64,000 nucleotides of DNA from positions 310,001 to 374,000 of the forward strand of contig NZ_CP021111.1 in the NCBI RefSeq assembly GCF_002119665.1, in the 5' to 3' direction. The notes under the pieces are model-generated. The model was not told the origin of the DNA. It searched no databases and was given only the letters and a program-made list of their open reading frames with translations. The position numbers and the translations under genes are program-made. Origin of the DNA: Bordetella genomosp. 13 (GTDB taxonomy: Bacteria; Pseudomonadota; Gammaproteobacteria; Burkholderiales; Burkholderiaceae_B). Numbering within the stretch: the stretch's first letter is position 1; every line of letters starts with the position of its first letter. Shown here piece after piece: positions 16,676 to 25,402 of this stretch.

Positions 16676-17668
16676 ATGAAAAGCAAATCCATCACCCTGC
16701 ACGACGTCGCCCGCGCAGCCGGCGTGTCCTTGATCACCGCGTCCCGGGCGTTGAGCAATCCGGGCCGTGTGTCGCAGGCGACCGCCGAACGCGTGCAGGA
16801 AGTCGCCGCCGCGGTGGGCTATGTGCCCAATCTGCTGGCCGGCGGGCTGAAGACGCGCCGCAGCCGCACCGTCGCCGCGTTGGTGCCGATCATCTCGGTG
16901 CCACAGTTCCTGCCCACCATCCAAGCGTTGACGGCGGCCCTGGACCGCGAAGGGTACCAGCTGATCCTGGGCCAGGCGGGCTACGACCGGGGGCGCGAGG
17001 CCGCGCTGCTGGACGCGATGATCGGCCGCCGCGTGGACGGCGTGGTCGTGGCGGGGATGCTGGGCGATTCCCCCGCCGCGCGGCGCCTGCGCCAGTCGGA
17101 TATCCCGGTGGTCGAGACTTGGGAATCCGTCGACGATCCGCTGGACATGGTGGTGGGTTTCTCGCATCACCAGGTGGGCCGGGCGGTGGCCGAATACTTT
17201 CTGCAGAAGGGATGGACCCGGGTCGCCCTGGCCACCGGCGACGACCGGCGCGCGATGCTGCGCGCCGAAGGCTTCCGGTCCGTGATGGGGCAGGTGCCGA
17301 CGGCGACCGTGCCCGCTCCCAGCAACGTCGCATCGGGTCGGCGCGCCTGTGCCGAACTGCTGGCCAGCGTGCCGGACGTGCAGGCCATTTGCTGCAGCTC
17401 GGATGGCCTGGCCGAGGGCGTCCTGACCGAGGCGCGCGTACAGGGACGGCGCGTGCCCGAGGACCTGGCGGTATGCGGCTTCGGCGGCGCTGATTTTTCC
17501 GCGCACCTGGCACCGTCGCTGACGACAGTGCACATCGACGGCGCGCGCATCGGCGAACTGGCGGCAGGCCTGCTGATGGCGCGATTCGCGGGCCAGGCGG
17601 TCAGCCAGCCCGTGATCGACGTAGGCTTCGAGATCGTGGAAAGGGAATCGACCCGCACCGCCCACTGA
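16676..17668 (+). CDS. LacI-family transcriptional regulator
   Basis: A 330-residue regulator. The N-terminal HTH reads ITLHDVARAAGVSLITASRAL, with a hinge helix near ANLLAGGLKTRRS-like residues 50-60 (PNLLAGGLKTRRS). A periplasmic-binding-protein-like effector domain follows, including the DGVVVAG and CGFGGADF blocks of the GntR-like subgroup. It is divergent from the dehydratase, and two identical operators sit in the 232-bp gap. It most likely represses the dehydratase and itself until a sugar acid or derivative binds. The effector cannot be read from the sequence. Confidence 0.9.
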   Translation: MKSKSITLHDVARAAGVSLITASRALSNPGRVSQATAERVQEVAAAVGYVPNLLAGGLKTRRSRTVAALVPIISVPQFLPTIQALTAALDREGYQLILGQAGYDRGREAALLDAMIGRRVDGVVVAGMLGDSPAARRLRQSDIPVVETWESVDDPLDMVVGFSHHQVGRAVAEYFLQKGWTRVALATGDDRRAMLRAEGFRSVMGQVPTATVPAPSNVASGRRACAELLASVPDVQAICCSSDGLAEGVLTEARVQGRRVPEDLAVCGFGGADFSAHLAPSLTTVHIDGARIGELAAGLLMARFAGQAVSQPVIDVGFEIVERESTRTAH

Positions 17669-17754
17669 AGCCGCTAAGGGCGCCGCTTGACCGAAACGTT
17701 GAACGTGCCCCGCGGGGCTTGACCGACAGACCGAACTGTCTAGCTAGCCAACGT

Positions 17755-18030
17755 TCAGGGGTATTCCTGGCGCGAGTGCAAGACGTTGACTACCTCGACT
17801 GCTGTGTCGGTGACGCGGTAGACCACAACGTAGTTGGGATGCGCGACGAGCTCTCGCGTGCCCGGCACGCGGCCAGAGCGATACAGGTACGGGTGTTCAG
17901 CCAGCGGCAGCACGGCGCTTTCGATGCGCTGCCTGATGGTACGTGCAGCCTGCACGCTGTGCTCGGCAATAAAGGCGACGATTTCCGCCAAGTCATCGGT
18001 GGCCGTCGGACGCCAGGAGATTTTCAGCAT
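17755..18030 (-). CDS. RelE/ParE-family toxin
   Basis: A 91-residue protein starting MLKISWRPTATDDLAEIVAFI and ending in YVVVYRVTDTAVEVVNVLHSRQ, the typical first strand-helix and C-terminal strands of ParE/RelE toxins. In ParE the target is gyrase and in RelE ribosome-bound mRNA; the sequence alone leans to the ParE side. It follows the antitoxin gene in the same direction, with a 73-bp gap that is longer than usual for such pairs. Confidence 0.85.
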   Translation of the reverse strand: MLKISWRPTATDDLAEIVAFIAEHSVQAARTIRQRIESAVLPLAEHPYLYRSGRVPGTRELVAHPNYVVVYRVTDTAVEVVNVLHSRQEYP

Positions 18031-18059
18031 GCGATTGCTTAGTCGTGTTTGCGATACAT

Positions 18060-18077
18060 GGCATTAGCGAGAATGCC
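18060..18077. promoter_or_regulatory. Inverted repeat in the toxin-antitoxin gap
   Basis: GGCATT and AATGCC flank a six-base spacer between the antitoxin stop and toxin start. It could attenuate read-through or form a binding site for the antitoxin; evidence is limited to the dyad. Confidence 0.35.
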
Positions 18078-18103
18078 GTCACGACTGCGTATAGGGCCGT
18101 TCT

Positions 18104-18304
18104 TTAGCCTTTTTGGCCCTGCTGACGATTCTCTTCTGCGGCGTTGATGATGGCATCCATGCGGGCCATCACTTCGTCATGTGGAATGCTCGGGCGTGGG
18201 TCGGCCAGGCTGGTTTGTACCTTCGCGCGGAACCAGCGGTCATAGCTGACCGCATGTTCTTCAGTCTCGAACTCCGAGACGATGGGAGAAAGGACTGCGC
18301 CCAT
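18104..18304 (-). CDS. Antitoxin of the RelE/ParE-type pair
   Basis: A 66-residue acidic protein. Its N-terminal SPIVSEFETEEHAVSYDRWFRAKV block and the SIPHDEVMARMDAII segment match a widespread family of short antitoxins found directly upstream of ParE-like toxins. No ribbon-helix-helix start is obvious. It precedes the toxin in the same direction and would neutralise it by direct binding and repress the pair's promoter. It sits between a LacI regulator and an amidase gene, with no sign of a mobile element. Confidence 0.8.
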   Translation of the reverse strand: MGAVLSPIVSEFETEEHAVSYDRWFRAKVQTSLADPRPSIPHDEVMARMDAIINAAEENRQQGQKG

Positions 18305-18395
18305 GGCAAAAGCTCCTAGTGAACGTCTATTCTAGGACATCGGGCGCCGCAGGGGTATTGCTCTCAGGAACTGGGCCTTGGGCCTGCCGCGCGGG

Positions 18396-18423
18396 GCTTC
18401 GGCCTGGAATGACTGGCCGAAGC
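18396..18423. promoter_or_regulatory. 9-bp inverted repeat after the amidase gene
   Basis: GCTTCGGCC and GGCCGAAGC form a perfect 9-bp stem with a 10-base loop, 15 bp past the amidase stop. No T-tract follows, so it may slow decay or assist termination rather than act as a classical terminator. Confidence 0.4.
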
Positions 18424-18437
18424 GCTCTTGGCGAGCC

Positions 18438-19817
18438 TCAGTCCGCCGCGCCGCCGCGCGCGAAGCCGCCCAGCCAGCGCGCGATCGCCGTCACCTCAGC
18501 GTCCTGGTGTGCGAAACCCAGCACCTGCGCGCCCAGCGGCAGGCCCTCGGCCTGCAACACCGGCGCCGTGACGGCCGGCGCGCCCAGCAGCGATGATGCG
18601 CAGGCGAAGGCGACGTCCCCCGTCGGGAACCTGGTCTTCAGCGCCTCGGCCGCGATGGGCGCGGCGCCGCAGGCGCTCAGCGTGAGGCACGCGTCGAAGT
18701 GCGGCGCCAGGGCGGCCAGACGCTGCCGCGCATGCTCGCGCTGCAGCAGGCAGTCGCGGTAGGCCTGCAGGGTCATCTGCCGGCCGGACTCCAGTTGCCG
18801 GACCAGGCTCGGACCCAGCGTGCCCGGGTGCTGCTCCACCAGGTTCTCGAGCGACCAGTGCTGTTCCCACGAAATCAGGCGCAGCGACAGCGCGGAGGCC
18901 TCGGCGATGGCCTGCTCCAGCAGTTCCACCAGGGCGTTGTCCGAGCGTTGAACCACTTCGACGCCGGCTTTTCTCAGCTTCGTCACGAGCTGTTCGAACG
19001 CCTCTTTCGCGGCGTCGTCGGCGCGGGCCCAGCCTTCGGTATGCAGGGCGGCCAGTCGGCGCGGCGCCTTGGCGTCGGGTAGTTCCAGCGGTCCGTACAG
19101 GCCGGGATGGCCGGGATCGCCGCCCACGCGCAGCGCGATCTCGGCGGCCGCATGCCACATGTCCTGCGCCGAGTTCGCGTGGATGCCGATATGCGACTGG
19201 CTGTAGCCGAGGCGCTCGCCGCGGTTCAGCGCGCCGAAGGTGGGCTTGAGCGCCCAGTTGGCGTTGTAGCTCGCGGGACGCAGCACCGAACCCACCAGCT
19301 GCGAGCCCACCGCCATCGGCACCATGCCGGCGCCCACCACCGCGGCTGAGCCGCTGGACGATCCGCCGGGCGTGCGACGAGGATCGAACGCGTTAGTGGT
19401 CGGGCCGGGATCCAGGAAGCCCAGGGCCGTGGTCACCGTCTTGCCCAGGATCAGCGCGCCCGCGTCGCGCAGCGCGCGCACGACGGCGCTGTCGTTCTTC
19501 GGGAAGTTGCCGCGGTACGCCTCGCAGCCCATCTGCGTGGGCATGTCCTTGGTTTCGATCAGGTCCTTGATGCCGACGGGCATGCCGTCGACGTGCGACA
19601 AGGACCGGCCTTCGCGATAGCGGCGCGACGATTCGTCGGCCGCCTGCCGCGCGCCCGCCTCGTTCAGGGTCACCCAGCCGCGCAGCACGGGCTCGCGTTC
19701 GGCGATGGTCTCGAGACAGCGTTCGAGGTAGTCGCGCGGCGTGTCGGCGCCGTCGAGAAAGCGCTGGCGCGCATCGAAGAAAGTCAGGCCAGCATGGGTT
19801 GCGGGGTCGTAGCTCAA
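18438..19817 (-). CDS. Amidase-signature hydrolase
   Basis: A 459-residue amidase-signature enzyme (PF01425). Visible are the catalytic lysine in MPVGIKDLIET, the Gly/Ser-rich GGSSSGSAAVVGAG with the cis-serine, and the nucleophile region GSQLVGSVLRPASY. In most members this last block reads G(S/T)(Q/D)TGGS; here T and one G are L and V, which may alter the pocket. The start is TTG at 19817, supported by GGAG 7 bases upstream. It follows the Bug gene by 31 bp on the same strand, suggesting that the receptor and amidase handle one substrate, an amide taken up and hydrolysed. The substrate is unknown. Confidence 0.88.
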   Translation of the reverse strand: MSYDPATHAGLTFFDARQRFLDGADTPRDYLERCLETIAEREPVLRGWVTLNEAGARQAADESSRRYREGRSLSHVDGMPVGIKDLIETKDMPTQMGCEAYRGNFPKNDSAVVRALRDAGALILGKTVTTALGFLDPGPTTNAFDPRRTPGGSSSGSAAVVGAGMVPMAVGSQLVGSVLRPASYNANWALKPTFGALNRGERLGYSQSHIGIHANSAQDMWHAAAEIALRVGGDPGHPGLYGPLELPDAKAPRRLAALHTEGWARADDAAKEAFEQLVTKLRKAGVEVVQRSDNALVELLEQAIAEASALSLRLISWEQHWSLENLVEQHPGTLGPSLVRQLESGRQMTLQAYRDCLLQREHARQRLAALAPHFDACLTLSACGAAPIAAEALKTRFPTGDVAFACASSLLGAPAVTAPVLQAEGLPLGAQVLGFAHQDAEVTAIARWLGGFARGGAAD

Positions 19818-19848
19818 CGTCTCGCTCCGGAGTGTTTCGGTGTTGCGT

Positions 19849-20841
19849 TCAGTGGTTGCTTTCGATGCCGGCGTCTTTGATGACTTCGGCCCAGCGGGTG
19901 TATTCGGCCTTGAAGAACGTGTCGAACTCTTCAGGGGTGCCGGGCTGCAGCAGCATGTTCATGCCGCCCAGGCGCTCCTGCACGTCCGGGAAGGCCATGG
20001 CCTTCTTGAGGTCGTCGTTGAGCTTCTGGACCAGGTCGTTCGACATGCCGGCCGGCCCGAACAGGCCATACCACGCATCCAGGCGGAAGCCCGGCAGGCC
20101 GACTTCCGGCGCCGACGGCACGTCGGGCAGCTTCTCCAGGCGCTGCGGCGAGGCCACCGCATAGGCGCGCAGCTTGCCGCTGGTGATGTAGTTGATGACG
20201 TTGCCGTTGGCGAACTGCACCAGCAGGTTGACTTCGCCGGACAGCGCCGCCAGCGATGCCTCCAGCGCGCCGCGATAGGGCACGTGCATGATGTCGACCT
20301 CAGCCTCGCGGCGGAAGATCTCGGTGTACAGCTGCAGCGCCGAGCCGGAGCCGTTGGACGAGTAGGTGTACTTGCCCGGATTGGCGCGCAGCAGGGCCAG
20401 CAGCTCCTGCATGTTCTGGGCCTTCACCGAGGGATGCGACAGCACCACCACCGGCAGGCTGCCGATGCGGCCGATGCGCGTGAATCCCGAGACCACGTCG
20501 AGCTTCACGTTCTTGTTCAGCGACGGCAGCGTGGCCAGCTCGCTGAAGGTAAGCAACAGGGTGTGGCCGTCGGGCTGGGCGCGGGCCACGTAGTCCGATC
20601 CGATGAAGGTGCCGGCGCCGGGCTTGTTCTCGATGACCACGGGCTGCCCCCAGATCTGGGCCAGCTTGGGTCCCACCAGGCGGGCCACGATGTCGGCCGT
20701 CCCGCCGGGCGTGGTGGGCACCACGATGCTTACCGGTTTCTGCGGAAACGCGGGCTGAGCCTGCGCCGCCCCTTGTGCCGCCATGCCGACGCACGCCACC
20801 GAACATACCGAAGCGATGGCCTTCCACAACTTGCTGATCAT
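19849..20841 (-). CDS. Bug/TctC periplasmic solute-binding protein
   Basis: A 330-residue Bug protein. The ATG at 20841 has AGGGG 7 bases upstream and begins a regular signal peptide ending around AQA-Q; a start at 20880 would add 13 charged residues. Family loops are VSIVVPTTPGGTADIVAR and VIENKPGAGT, with KLPDVPSAPEVGLPG near the C-terminus. It is first in an operon with the amidase and is divergent from a LysR gene. The ligand is probably an organic acid or its amide. Confidence 0.9.
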   Translation of the reverse strand: MISKLWKAIASVCSVACVGMAAQGAAQAQPAFPQKPVSIVVPTTPGGTADIVARLVGPKLAQIWGQPVVIENKPGAGTFIGSDYVARAQPDGHTLLLTFSELATLPSLNKNVKLDVVSGFTRIGRIGSLPVVVLSHPSVKAQNMQELLALLRANPGKYTYSSNGSGSALQLYTEIFRREAEVDIMHVPYRGALEASLAALSGEVNLLVQFANGNVINYITSGKLRAYAVASPQRLEKLPDVPSAPEVGLPGFRLDAWYGLFGPAGMSNDLVQKLNDDLKKAMAFPDVQERLGGMNMLLQPGTPEEFDTFFKAEYTRWAEVIKDAGIESNH

Positions 20842-20985
20842 GCCTTTTCCCCTTGCCAGGTTTGCCAGCCCGCGTATCACGTCGCGGTGCTTTGCCAGGG
20901 ATGGTGCGATGACCGGGGGCGCCTTTCAACCAACTTTATCTGTGGCACACTTAAGTTTTTGTAAAGTGAACGCAGGGCCCAGCCG
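20842..20985. promoter_or_regulatory. Divergent Bug/LysR promoter region
   Basis: The 144-bp gap contains an AT-rich patch around 20931-20968 (including ctttatctg, cacttaag and gtaaag), in contrast to the GC-rich surroundings. This is where the shared promoters and the LysR site are expected. No clean palindrome was found. Confidence 0.4.
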
Positions 20986-21867
20986 ATGGACGGCCTCCCT
21001 CCCTTGAACGCGCTGCGGGCGTTCGACGTCACTGGCCGGCTGGGCAGCATCACCGAGGCGGCGGCCGAACTGTGCGTCACGCCTGCCGCGGTCAGCCGCC
21101 AGATACGCCTGCTCGAAGAGCACGTGGGCATGCGGCTGTTCCTGCGGCAGCACCGGCGCATCGTGCTTACCGAGGCCGGCCGCGAATACCACGCCGACAT
21201 CGCGCGTTCGTTCGCCGGCATCCTGCGTGCCACGACGGGCCTGGCGGAGCGCTCGCGCCGCAAGGTCTTCCACATCAAGGCGCCGCACAGCGTGGCCATG
21301 CGCTGGCTGATGCCCCGTCTGTCCAGTTTCCACCAGCACTATCCCGACATCGACGTGAAGCTCAACACGTCGCTGATTCCGCCCGACTTCGAACGCGAAG
21401 ACGTGGACGCGGGCATCGTCATGGGCAACGGACGCTGGAAGGGCCTGCTCAGCTACAAGATCATGCCGAACGAGCTGATACCGGTGTGCACGCCCGAGAA
21501 GCTGCGGCATCTGCGCACGCCGGCCGACCTTGCCGATCAGATCCTGCTGCACACCATGGCGCGGCCGGACTACTGGCAGATCTGGCTGCGCGCGGCCGGC
21601 GTGCCTCACCTGGTCGACGGCCGCGGCATGCATTACGAATCGTCCGTGCTCGCGTACGAGGCCGCGCTGGAAGGCTATGGCGTGGCGATATCCCAGAAGG
21701 CCATGGTGCAGCGCGAGCTGGACGAGGGCCGCCTGGTCACGCCGTTCGGCCTCAGTGTGGACCTGGGCGACGAGAGCTATTACTTCGTGGTGCCGCAGGA
21801 TCCGTACAAGCGGCACTCGCGCGAACTGGCGCAGTTCCGCCAGTGGGTAGCGGCCTGCGGGCTTTGA
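20986..21867 (+). CDS. LysR-family regulator (GcvA-like)
   Basis: A 293-residue LysR protein with the HTH at residues 8-65 (LNALRAFDVTGRLGSITEAAAEL, then VTPAAVSRQIRLLEEHVG) and a GcvA-like effector domain. It is divergent from the Bug-amidase operon and probably activates it in response to substrate or product. Its 3' end faces another Bug gene convergently with a 33-bp gap. Confidence 0.88.
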   Translation: MDGLPPLNALRAFDVTGRLGSITEAAAELCVTPAAVSRQIRLLEEHVGMRLFLRQHRRIVLTEAGREYHADIARSFAGILRATTGLAERSRRKVFHIKAPHSVAMRWLMPRLSSFHQHYPDIDVKLNTSLIPPDFEREDVDAGIVMGNGRWKGLLSYKIMPNELIPVCTPEKLRHLRTPADLADQILLHTMARPDYWQIWLRAAGVPHLVDGRGMHYESSVLAYEAALEGYGVAISQKAMVQRELDEGRLVTPFGLSVDLGDESYYFVVPQDPYKRHSRELAQFRQWVAACGL

Positions 21868-21900
21868 AGGGCAGGCGCGCTCGCACCTGCCCTTCGACGA

Positions 21901-22890
21901 TCAATTCGCCTTGAAGCCAGTTGCCCGGACGACGTCCGTCCAGCGCTTCGATTCCTGCTCCATCAGTTGGCGCATGGCGGCGCGGTCGCCGCCGACCACC
22001 ACGAATCCGGCATCGCCCAGCGTACGCGCCGCGGCGGGCTCGCGCAGCGCGGCGGCGCTGTCGGCCTGCAGCCTGTCCAGTACGGCATCGGGCGTGCCGG
22101 CGGGCGCGAACAATGCGAACCATGCGCCGAAGTCGATGGCGGGCATGCCGCGCTCGGCGAACGTGGGCACGTCGGGCAAGGCCGGCGAGCGCCGCGCGCC
22201 TGTGGTGGCCAGCGCGCGCAGCTTGCCGCCCTGCACTTGCGGCGCCGCCAGCGCGGTCGTCACGAACGCGGCCTGGACGCTGTTCGAGGCCAGTGCGCTG
22301 ATGGCGTCGCCCGTGGACCGATAGTGCACCGGCTCGATCTGCAGCCCCGCTTCCCGGGCGAACAGTTCCGCGCCGAAGTGACCCGGCGTGCCCGCGCCGA
22401 AGGTGGCGAAGTTGACGCGATCCCGCGCTGCCTTGCCGGCGGATACGAAGGCCGCCAGGTCCGCGTGAGGCGCGGCGGTCGGCACGACCAGCACGAAGTC
22501 GGCGCGCACCACTTCCGAGATCGGCGCGAAGTCGCGCGCGGGCTCGTAGTTCAGATTGTTGTACGTGGCGGGCGCAATGCTGATGGAGCCAACCTCCCCC
22601 AGCAGCAGCGTCTGTCCGTCGGGCGTCGCGCGCGCCACCGACTGGGCCGCGATCTGGCCGCCGGCGCCGACCTTGTTCTCGACCACGATGCTCTCGCCCA
22701 GCCGCGCGCCCAGGTGCTGGGCCAGCGTGCGGGCGACGATGTCGGGGCCGGTGCCGGGCGGAAAGCCCACGTTCAGTCGCACCGGGCCTTGCGGATAAGG
22801 CTCCGCGGCGGCGGGAGAGCCCAGCAGCGGCAGGCAGAGCGATACGGCGGGTATCAGGCCGCCCAGCAGGCGGCGCAACGTGACGGACAT
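21901..22890 (-). CDS. Bug/TctC periplasmic solute-binding protein
   Basis: A 329-residue Bug receptor with a signal peptide ending AAA near residue 29, the first loop VRLNVGFPPGTGPDIVAR, the second VVENKVGAGGQ, and ALPDVPTFAERGMPA. GAGGAGA precedes the ATG by 5 bases. It lies 76 bp downstream of DUF3237 in the same direction, so it belongs to the monooxygenase operon, and it presumably delivers the aromatic or cyclic acid that the monooxygenase acts upon. Confidence 0.9.
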   Translation of the reverse strand: MSVTLRRLLGGLIPAVSLCLPLLGSPAAAEPYPQGPVRLNVGFPPGTGPDIVARTLAQHLGARLGESIVVENKVGAGGQIAAQSVARATPDGQTLLLGEVGSISIAPATYNNLNYEPARDFAPISEVVRADFVLVVPTAAPHADLAAFVSAGKAARDRVNFATFGAGTPGHFGAELFAREAGLQIEPVHYRSTGDAISALASNSVQAAFVTTALAAPQVQGGKLRALATTGARRSPALPDVPTFAERGMPAIDFGAWFALFAPAGTPDAVLDRLQADSAAALREPAAARTLGDAGFVVVGGDRAAMRQLMEQESKRWTDVVRATGFKAN

Positions 22891-22966
22891 GGTTGTCTCC
22901 TCGGTCCTTGGTCGTGTCTTGTGTGCGGAGTGAATGCGGCGCCGCTGGCGCTGCCTGGCGTCCGCT

Positions 22967-23455
22967 TCAGCCCAGGCGGAAAAAATTCAGTTCGACGCGG
23001 TCGGGGTAGCGCGCGCCGGTTCCCACGAACAGATGCTCGTTCAGCCAGGCCAGCTCGGGCGCGGCGGTCTCGAAGCGCGGGTAGCTGCGGAAGTAGATGC
23101 GCGCCGGATCGACCGGTTCTCCGCGTGCCAGTCGGGCGATGTCCTCCGCCGATCCTGTCCGGATGCCGGTGTTCTCCACATACACGCGATGGCCTTCGTC
23201 GGTCTCGATGACATAGCGCGCGTGGATGTCGGTGAAGGTGGGGCTGCGGATCAACTGGAAGTCCGCGCCGCCAGGCAGCACGCGGCCGTTGAGCAGGGCG
23301 CCGCGCACCGTGCCGCCGACGATGGGAATGACCCTGCGCCTGCCCTGCGGGGTGACGCCCACTTCCTGCGGCGGGTCGACCTGCACCACGACCGTGGCCA
23401 GGTGCTCCAGTGCCGGCGTCGGGCCGGAGTACGTGCAGCGGTCCGTGGGGCTCAT
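22967..23455 (-). CDS. DUF3237 protein
   Basis: A 162-residue protein of the DUF3237 family (PF11578), a lipocalin-like barrel often found in catabolic operons. Recognisable are VVQVDPPQEVG, IPIVGGTVRG, GGADFQLI, the Y-V-I-E-T-D strand and the VYVENTGIR block. The ATG at 23455 overlaps the stop of the monooxygenase gene (ATGA). A catalytic role for the family has been suggested but not settled. The same frame is open further upstream, antisense to nothing useful; the conserved part begins at this ATG. Confidence 0.85.
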   Translation of the reverse strand: MSPTDRCTYSGPTPALEHLATVVVQVDPPQEVGVTPQGRRRVIPIVGGTVRGALLNGRVLPGGADFQLIRSPTFTDIHARYVIETDEGHRVYVENTGIRTGSAEDIARLARGEPVDPARIYFRSYPRFETAAPELAWLNEHLFVGTGARYPDRVELNFFRLG

Positions 23456-24717
23456 GCGCGCTCTCCGCGGCGGGCGCGCAGCGCGGCGGGGTCGAAGCCC
23501 GCCAGGCGCTTGTAGCGCAGCGAGACCGCCTGCAGCTCCTCTTGCGGGATGACGTCGTGGACGTGCGCGAATCCCTGCGGCGCGCGCTCTTCGGCCATCT
23601 GCATGACCTGCTCGGGGCCGTTGAGCCGGTTGCGCAGCACGATGCCCGCAGTGGGCGGCAGCCGCAGCGCCTCGTACTCCAGCAGCGCAGTCTCGATGGA
23701 GCGCAATGCGCCGGCCTGCGACTGCGCCAGGCAGTCGGCCAGGCAGCGTGCGTCCAGGATAGCCTGGGCCGACCCGTTGGAGCCGATGGGATACATGGGG
23801 TGCGCCGCGTCGCCCAGCAGCGTCAGGCGACCGCGAGTCCAGCGCGGCAGCGGGTCGCGATCGACCAGCGGGAATTCGTAGATGGCATGGGCGCCGTCGA
23901 TGATGGCCGGTATGTCGATCCAGTCCCAGCGCCAGTCGGCGAAGCGCGCCGCGAAGACCGACCCGTCGACCAGCCTGTTCCAGTCCGTCGCGGGCAGCTT
24001 GCCGTCGGGCACGGCCAGTTCCGCGATCCAGTTGATGCGCGACCGGCCCTCGCGGCGCAAGGGCTCGGAGATGGGGTAGCAGACGAACTTCTGGTCCTGG
24101 TGGCCGGCCATGAACATGGTGCGGCCATCGAGATACGGCGGGGCCTCGGTGACGGCCCGCCACAGCATGCGGCCCGAGAAGCGGGGCTCGTCGCCGCTGG
24201 GGTAGAACTGCCGGCGCAGGGCGGAATGGATCCCGTCCGCGCCCACCAGCGCGTCCGCGCGCACTTCCAGCAGGCCGGGCTCATTGCGTCGGCGCAGACC
24301 GGCTACGGCCTGGTCCCCATCGTTGCGGGCGCCCTCCAGCGCCACGCCGGTGACGATGGCCTGCGGCCCCAGCCGCTGCCTGACGGCCTCGGCCAGCAGC
24401 ATCTGAAACTCACCGCGATGCACCGAATACTGCGGCACGGGATAGCCGGCCGCCAGGCCCCGCGGTTCCTGCCAGATCGGCTGGCCATGCTTGTTGTAGT
24501 AGTGCAGCGCGGCGGTCTCGATGGCCATGCCGCGCAGGGCATGGGCCAGGTCCAGTTGCTCCAGTTCGTCGACCGCATGCGGCAGCAGGTTGATCCCCAC
24601 GCCCAGAGGGCGCAGCTCCTGGACGCTTTCGTAGATGCGGCAGTCGATGCCGCGCTGATGCAGCATCAGCGCGAGCGTGAGCCCGCCGATGCCTGCGCCG
24701 GCGATGGCGATGTGCAT
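23452..24717 (-). CDS. FAD-dependent monooxygenase (PhzS/salicylate hydroxylase-like)
   Basis: A 421-residue class A flavoprotein monooxygenase. It begins with the Rossmann motif IAIAGAGIGG and has the DG motif ALVGADGIHSALR and the GD motif LLGDAAHPMYP. It resembles the PhzS subgroup that hydroxylates aromatic acids using NAD(P)H and oxygen. It is the first gene of a three-gene operon (monooxygenase, DUF3237, Bug) and is divergent from a MarR gene. A palindromic operator lies about 44 bp upstream of its start. The substrate is unknown, probably a carboxylated ring compound given the Bug receptor. Confidence 0.87.
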   Translation of the reverse strand: MHIAIAGAGIGGLTLALMLHQRGIDCRIYESVQELRPLGVGINLLPHAVDELEQLDLAHALRGMAIETAALHYYNKHGQPIWQEPRGLAAGYPVPQYSVHRGEFQMLLAEAVRQRLGPQAIVTGVALEGARNDGDQAVAGLRRRNEPGLLEVRADALVGADGIHSALRRQFYPSGDEPRFSGRMLWRAVTEAPPYLDGRTMFMAGHQDQKFVCYPISEPLRREGRSRINWIAELAVPDGKLPATDWNRLVDGSVFAARFADWRWDWIDIPAIIDGAHAIYEFPLVDRDPLPRWTRGRLTLLGDAAHPMYPIGSNGSAQAILDARCLADCLAQSQAGALRSIETALLEYEALRLPPTAGIVLRNRLNGPEQVMQMAEERAPQGFAHVHDVIPQEELQAVSLRYKRLAGFDPAALRARRGERA

Positions 24718-24760
24718 GATGTCTGCTCCGGTTCCCTTCGATGGGTGGTTTTGCTAATTT

Positions 24761-24775
24761 GTTATGCATCATAAC
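24761..24775. promoter_or_regulatory. MarR-type operator
   Basis: GTTATGCATCATAAC is a perfect inverted repeat (GTTATG, 3-base spacer, CATAAC) in an AT-rich patch between the monooxygenase and the marR-family gene, typical of MarR binding sites in size and symmetry. Confidence 0.6.
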
Positions 24776-24870
24776 TAAATAGCCGGTGCGCATCGCCGGG
24801 GTTTTCCCGAAATCGCTGGCGCGAACAGGCGTGTGCGCGTTAGGGTAGACACCCCACTCCAAGATTCCCT

Positions 24871-25362
24871 ATGTCCAGGACTCCCGCCTTGCGCCCACGC
24901 CGTCCCGCTGCCCGCGGCGAGCACTTCGAACCTCATGTCCCGGGCCTGCGTTATGGCGCGCTGGACGATCTCGTGGGATATGCGATCCGCCGCGCGCAGA
25001 TCCTGATCTACGAGGACTTCATGGCCGCGCTCGAGCCGTGGAACATCACGCCGCAGCGGTTCTCCGCGCTGACTTTGATCGCCGAGAACGACGGCATGAA
25101 ACTGACCGATCTGGCCCGAGCGCTGGGCATCGCGCGATCTGGCGCGGTGCAGATCGTGGACCAGCTCCAGGCGTTGGGCATGGCCGAGCGCCGCGACACC
25201 GAGGCCGATCGGCGCGCCTATGCGCTGACGGTGACGGCCGCCGGCAGGCGGGCGCTGGCCGCCATCACCAAAGCCGTGCGCGAGCACGACGCGCGCATCA
25301 GCGCGGGCCTGACCGCGGCGCAGCGGCGCCAGCTGATCGAGCTGCTGGGCAAGCTGGGCTGA
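24871..25362 (+). CDS. MarR-family regulator
   Basis: A 163-residue winged-helix regulator. Core motifs are WNITPQRFSALTLIAEN, LARALGIARSGAVQIVDQL and the wing RRDTEADRRAYALTVT. MarR proteins usually repress a divergent operon until an aromatic ligand binds. Here the divergent operon is the monooxygenase set, and a palindrome lies between them. The roughly 25-residue basic N-terminus before the domain is longer than normal. Confidence 0.9.
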   Translation: MSRTPALRPRRPAARGEHFEPHVPGLRYGALDDLVGYAIRRAQILIYEDFMAALEPWNITPQRFSALTLIAENDGMKLTDLARALGIARSGAVQIVDQLQALGMAERRDTEADRRAYALTVTAAGRRALAAITKAVREHDARISAGLTAAQRRQLIELLGKLG

Positions 25363-25402
25363 TCCGGCGCCATGGCGCGTCGGCGGCGCGATGCACGGCG
25401 CC

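Noticed and set aside
22967..24163. 398-codon frame ending at the DUF3237 stop
   Set aside because: The part upstream of 23455 is a second frame within the monooxygenase gene; only the DUF3237 part is real.
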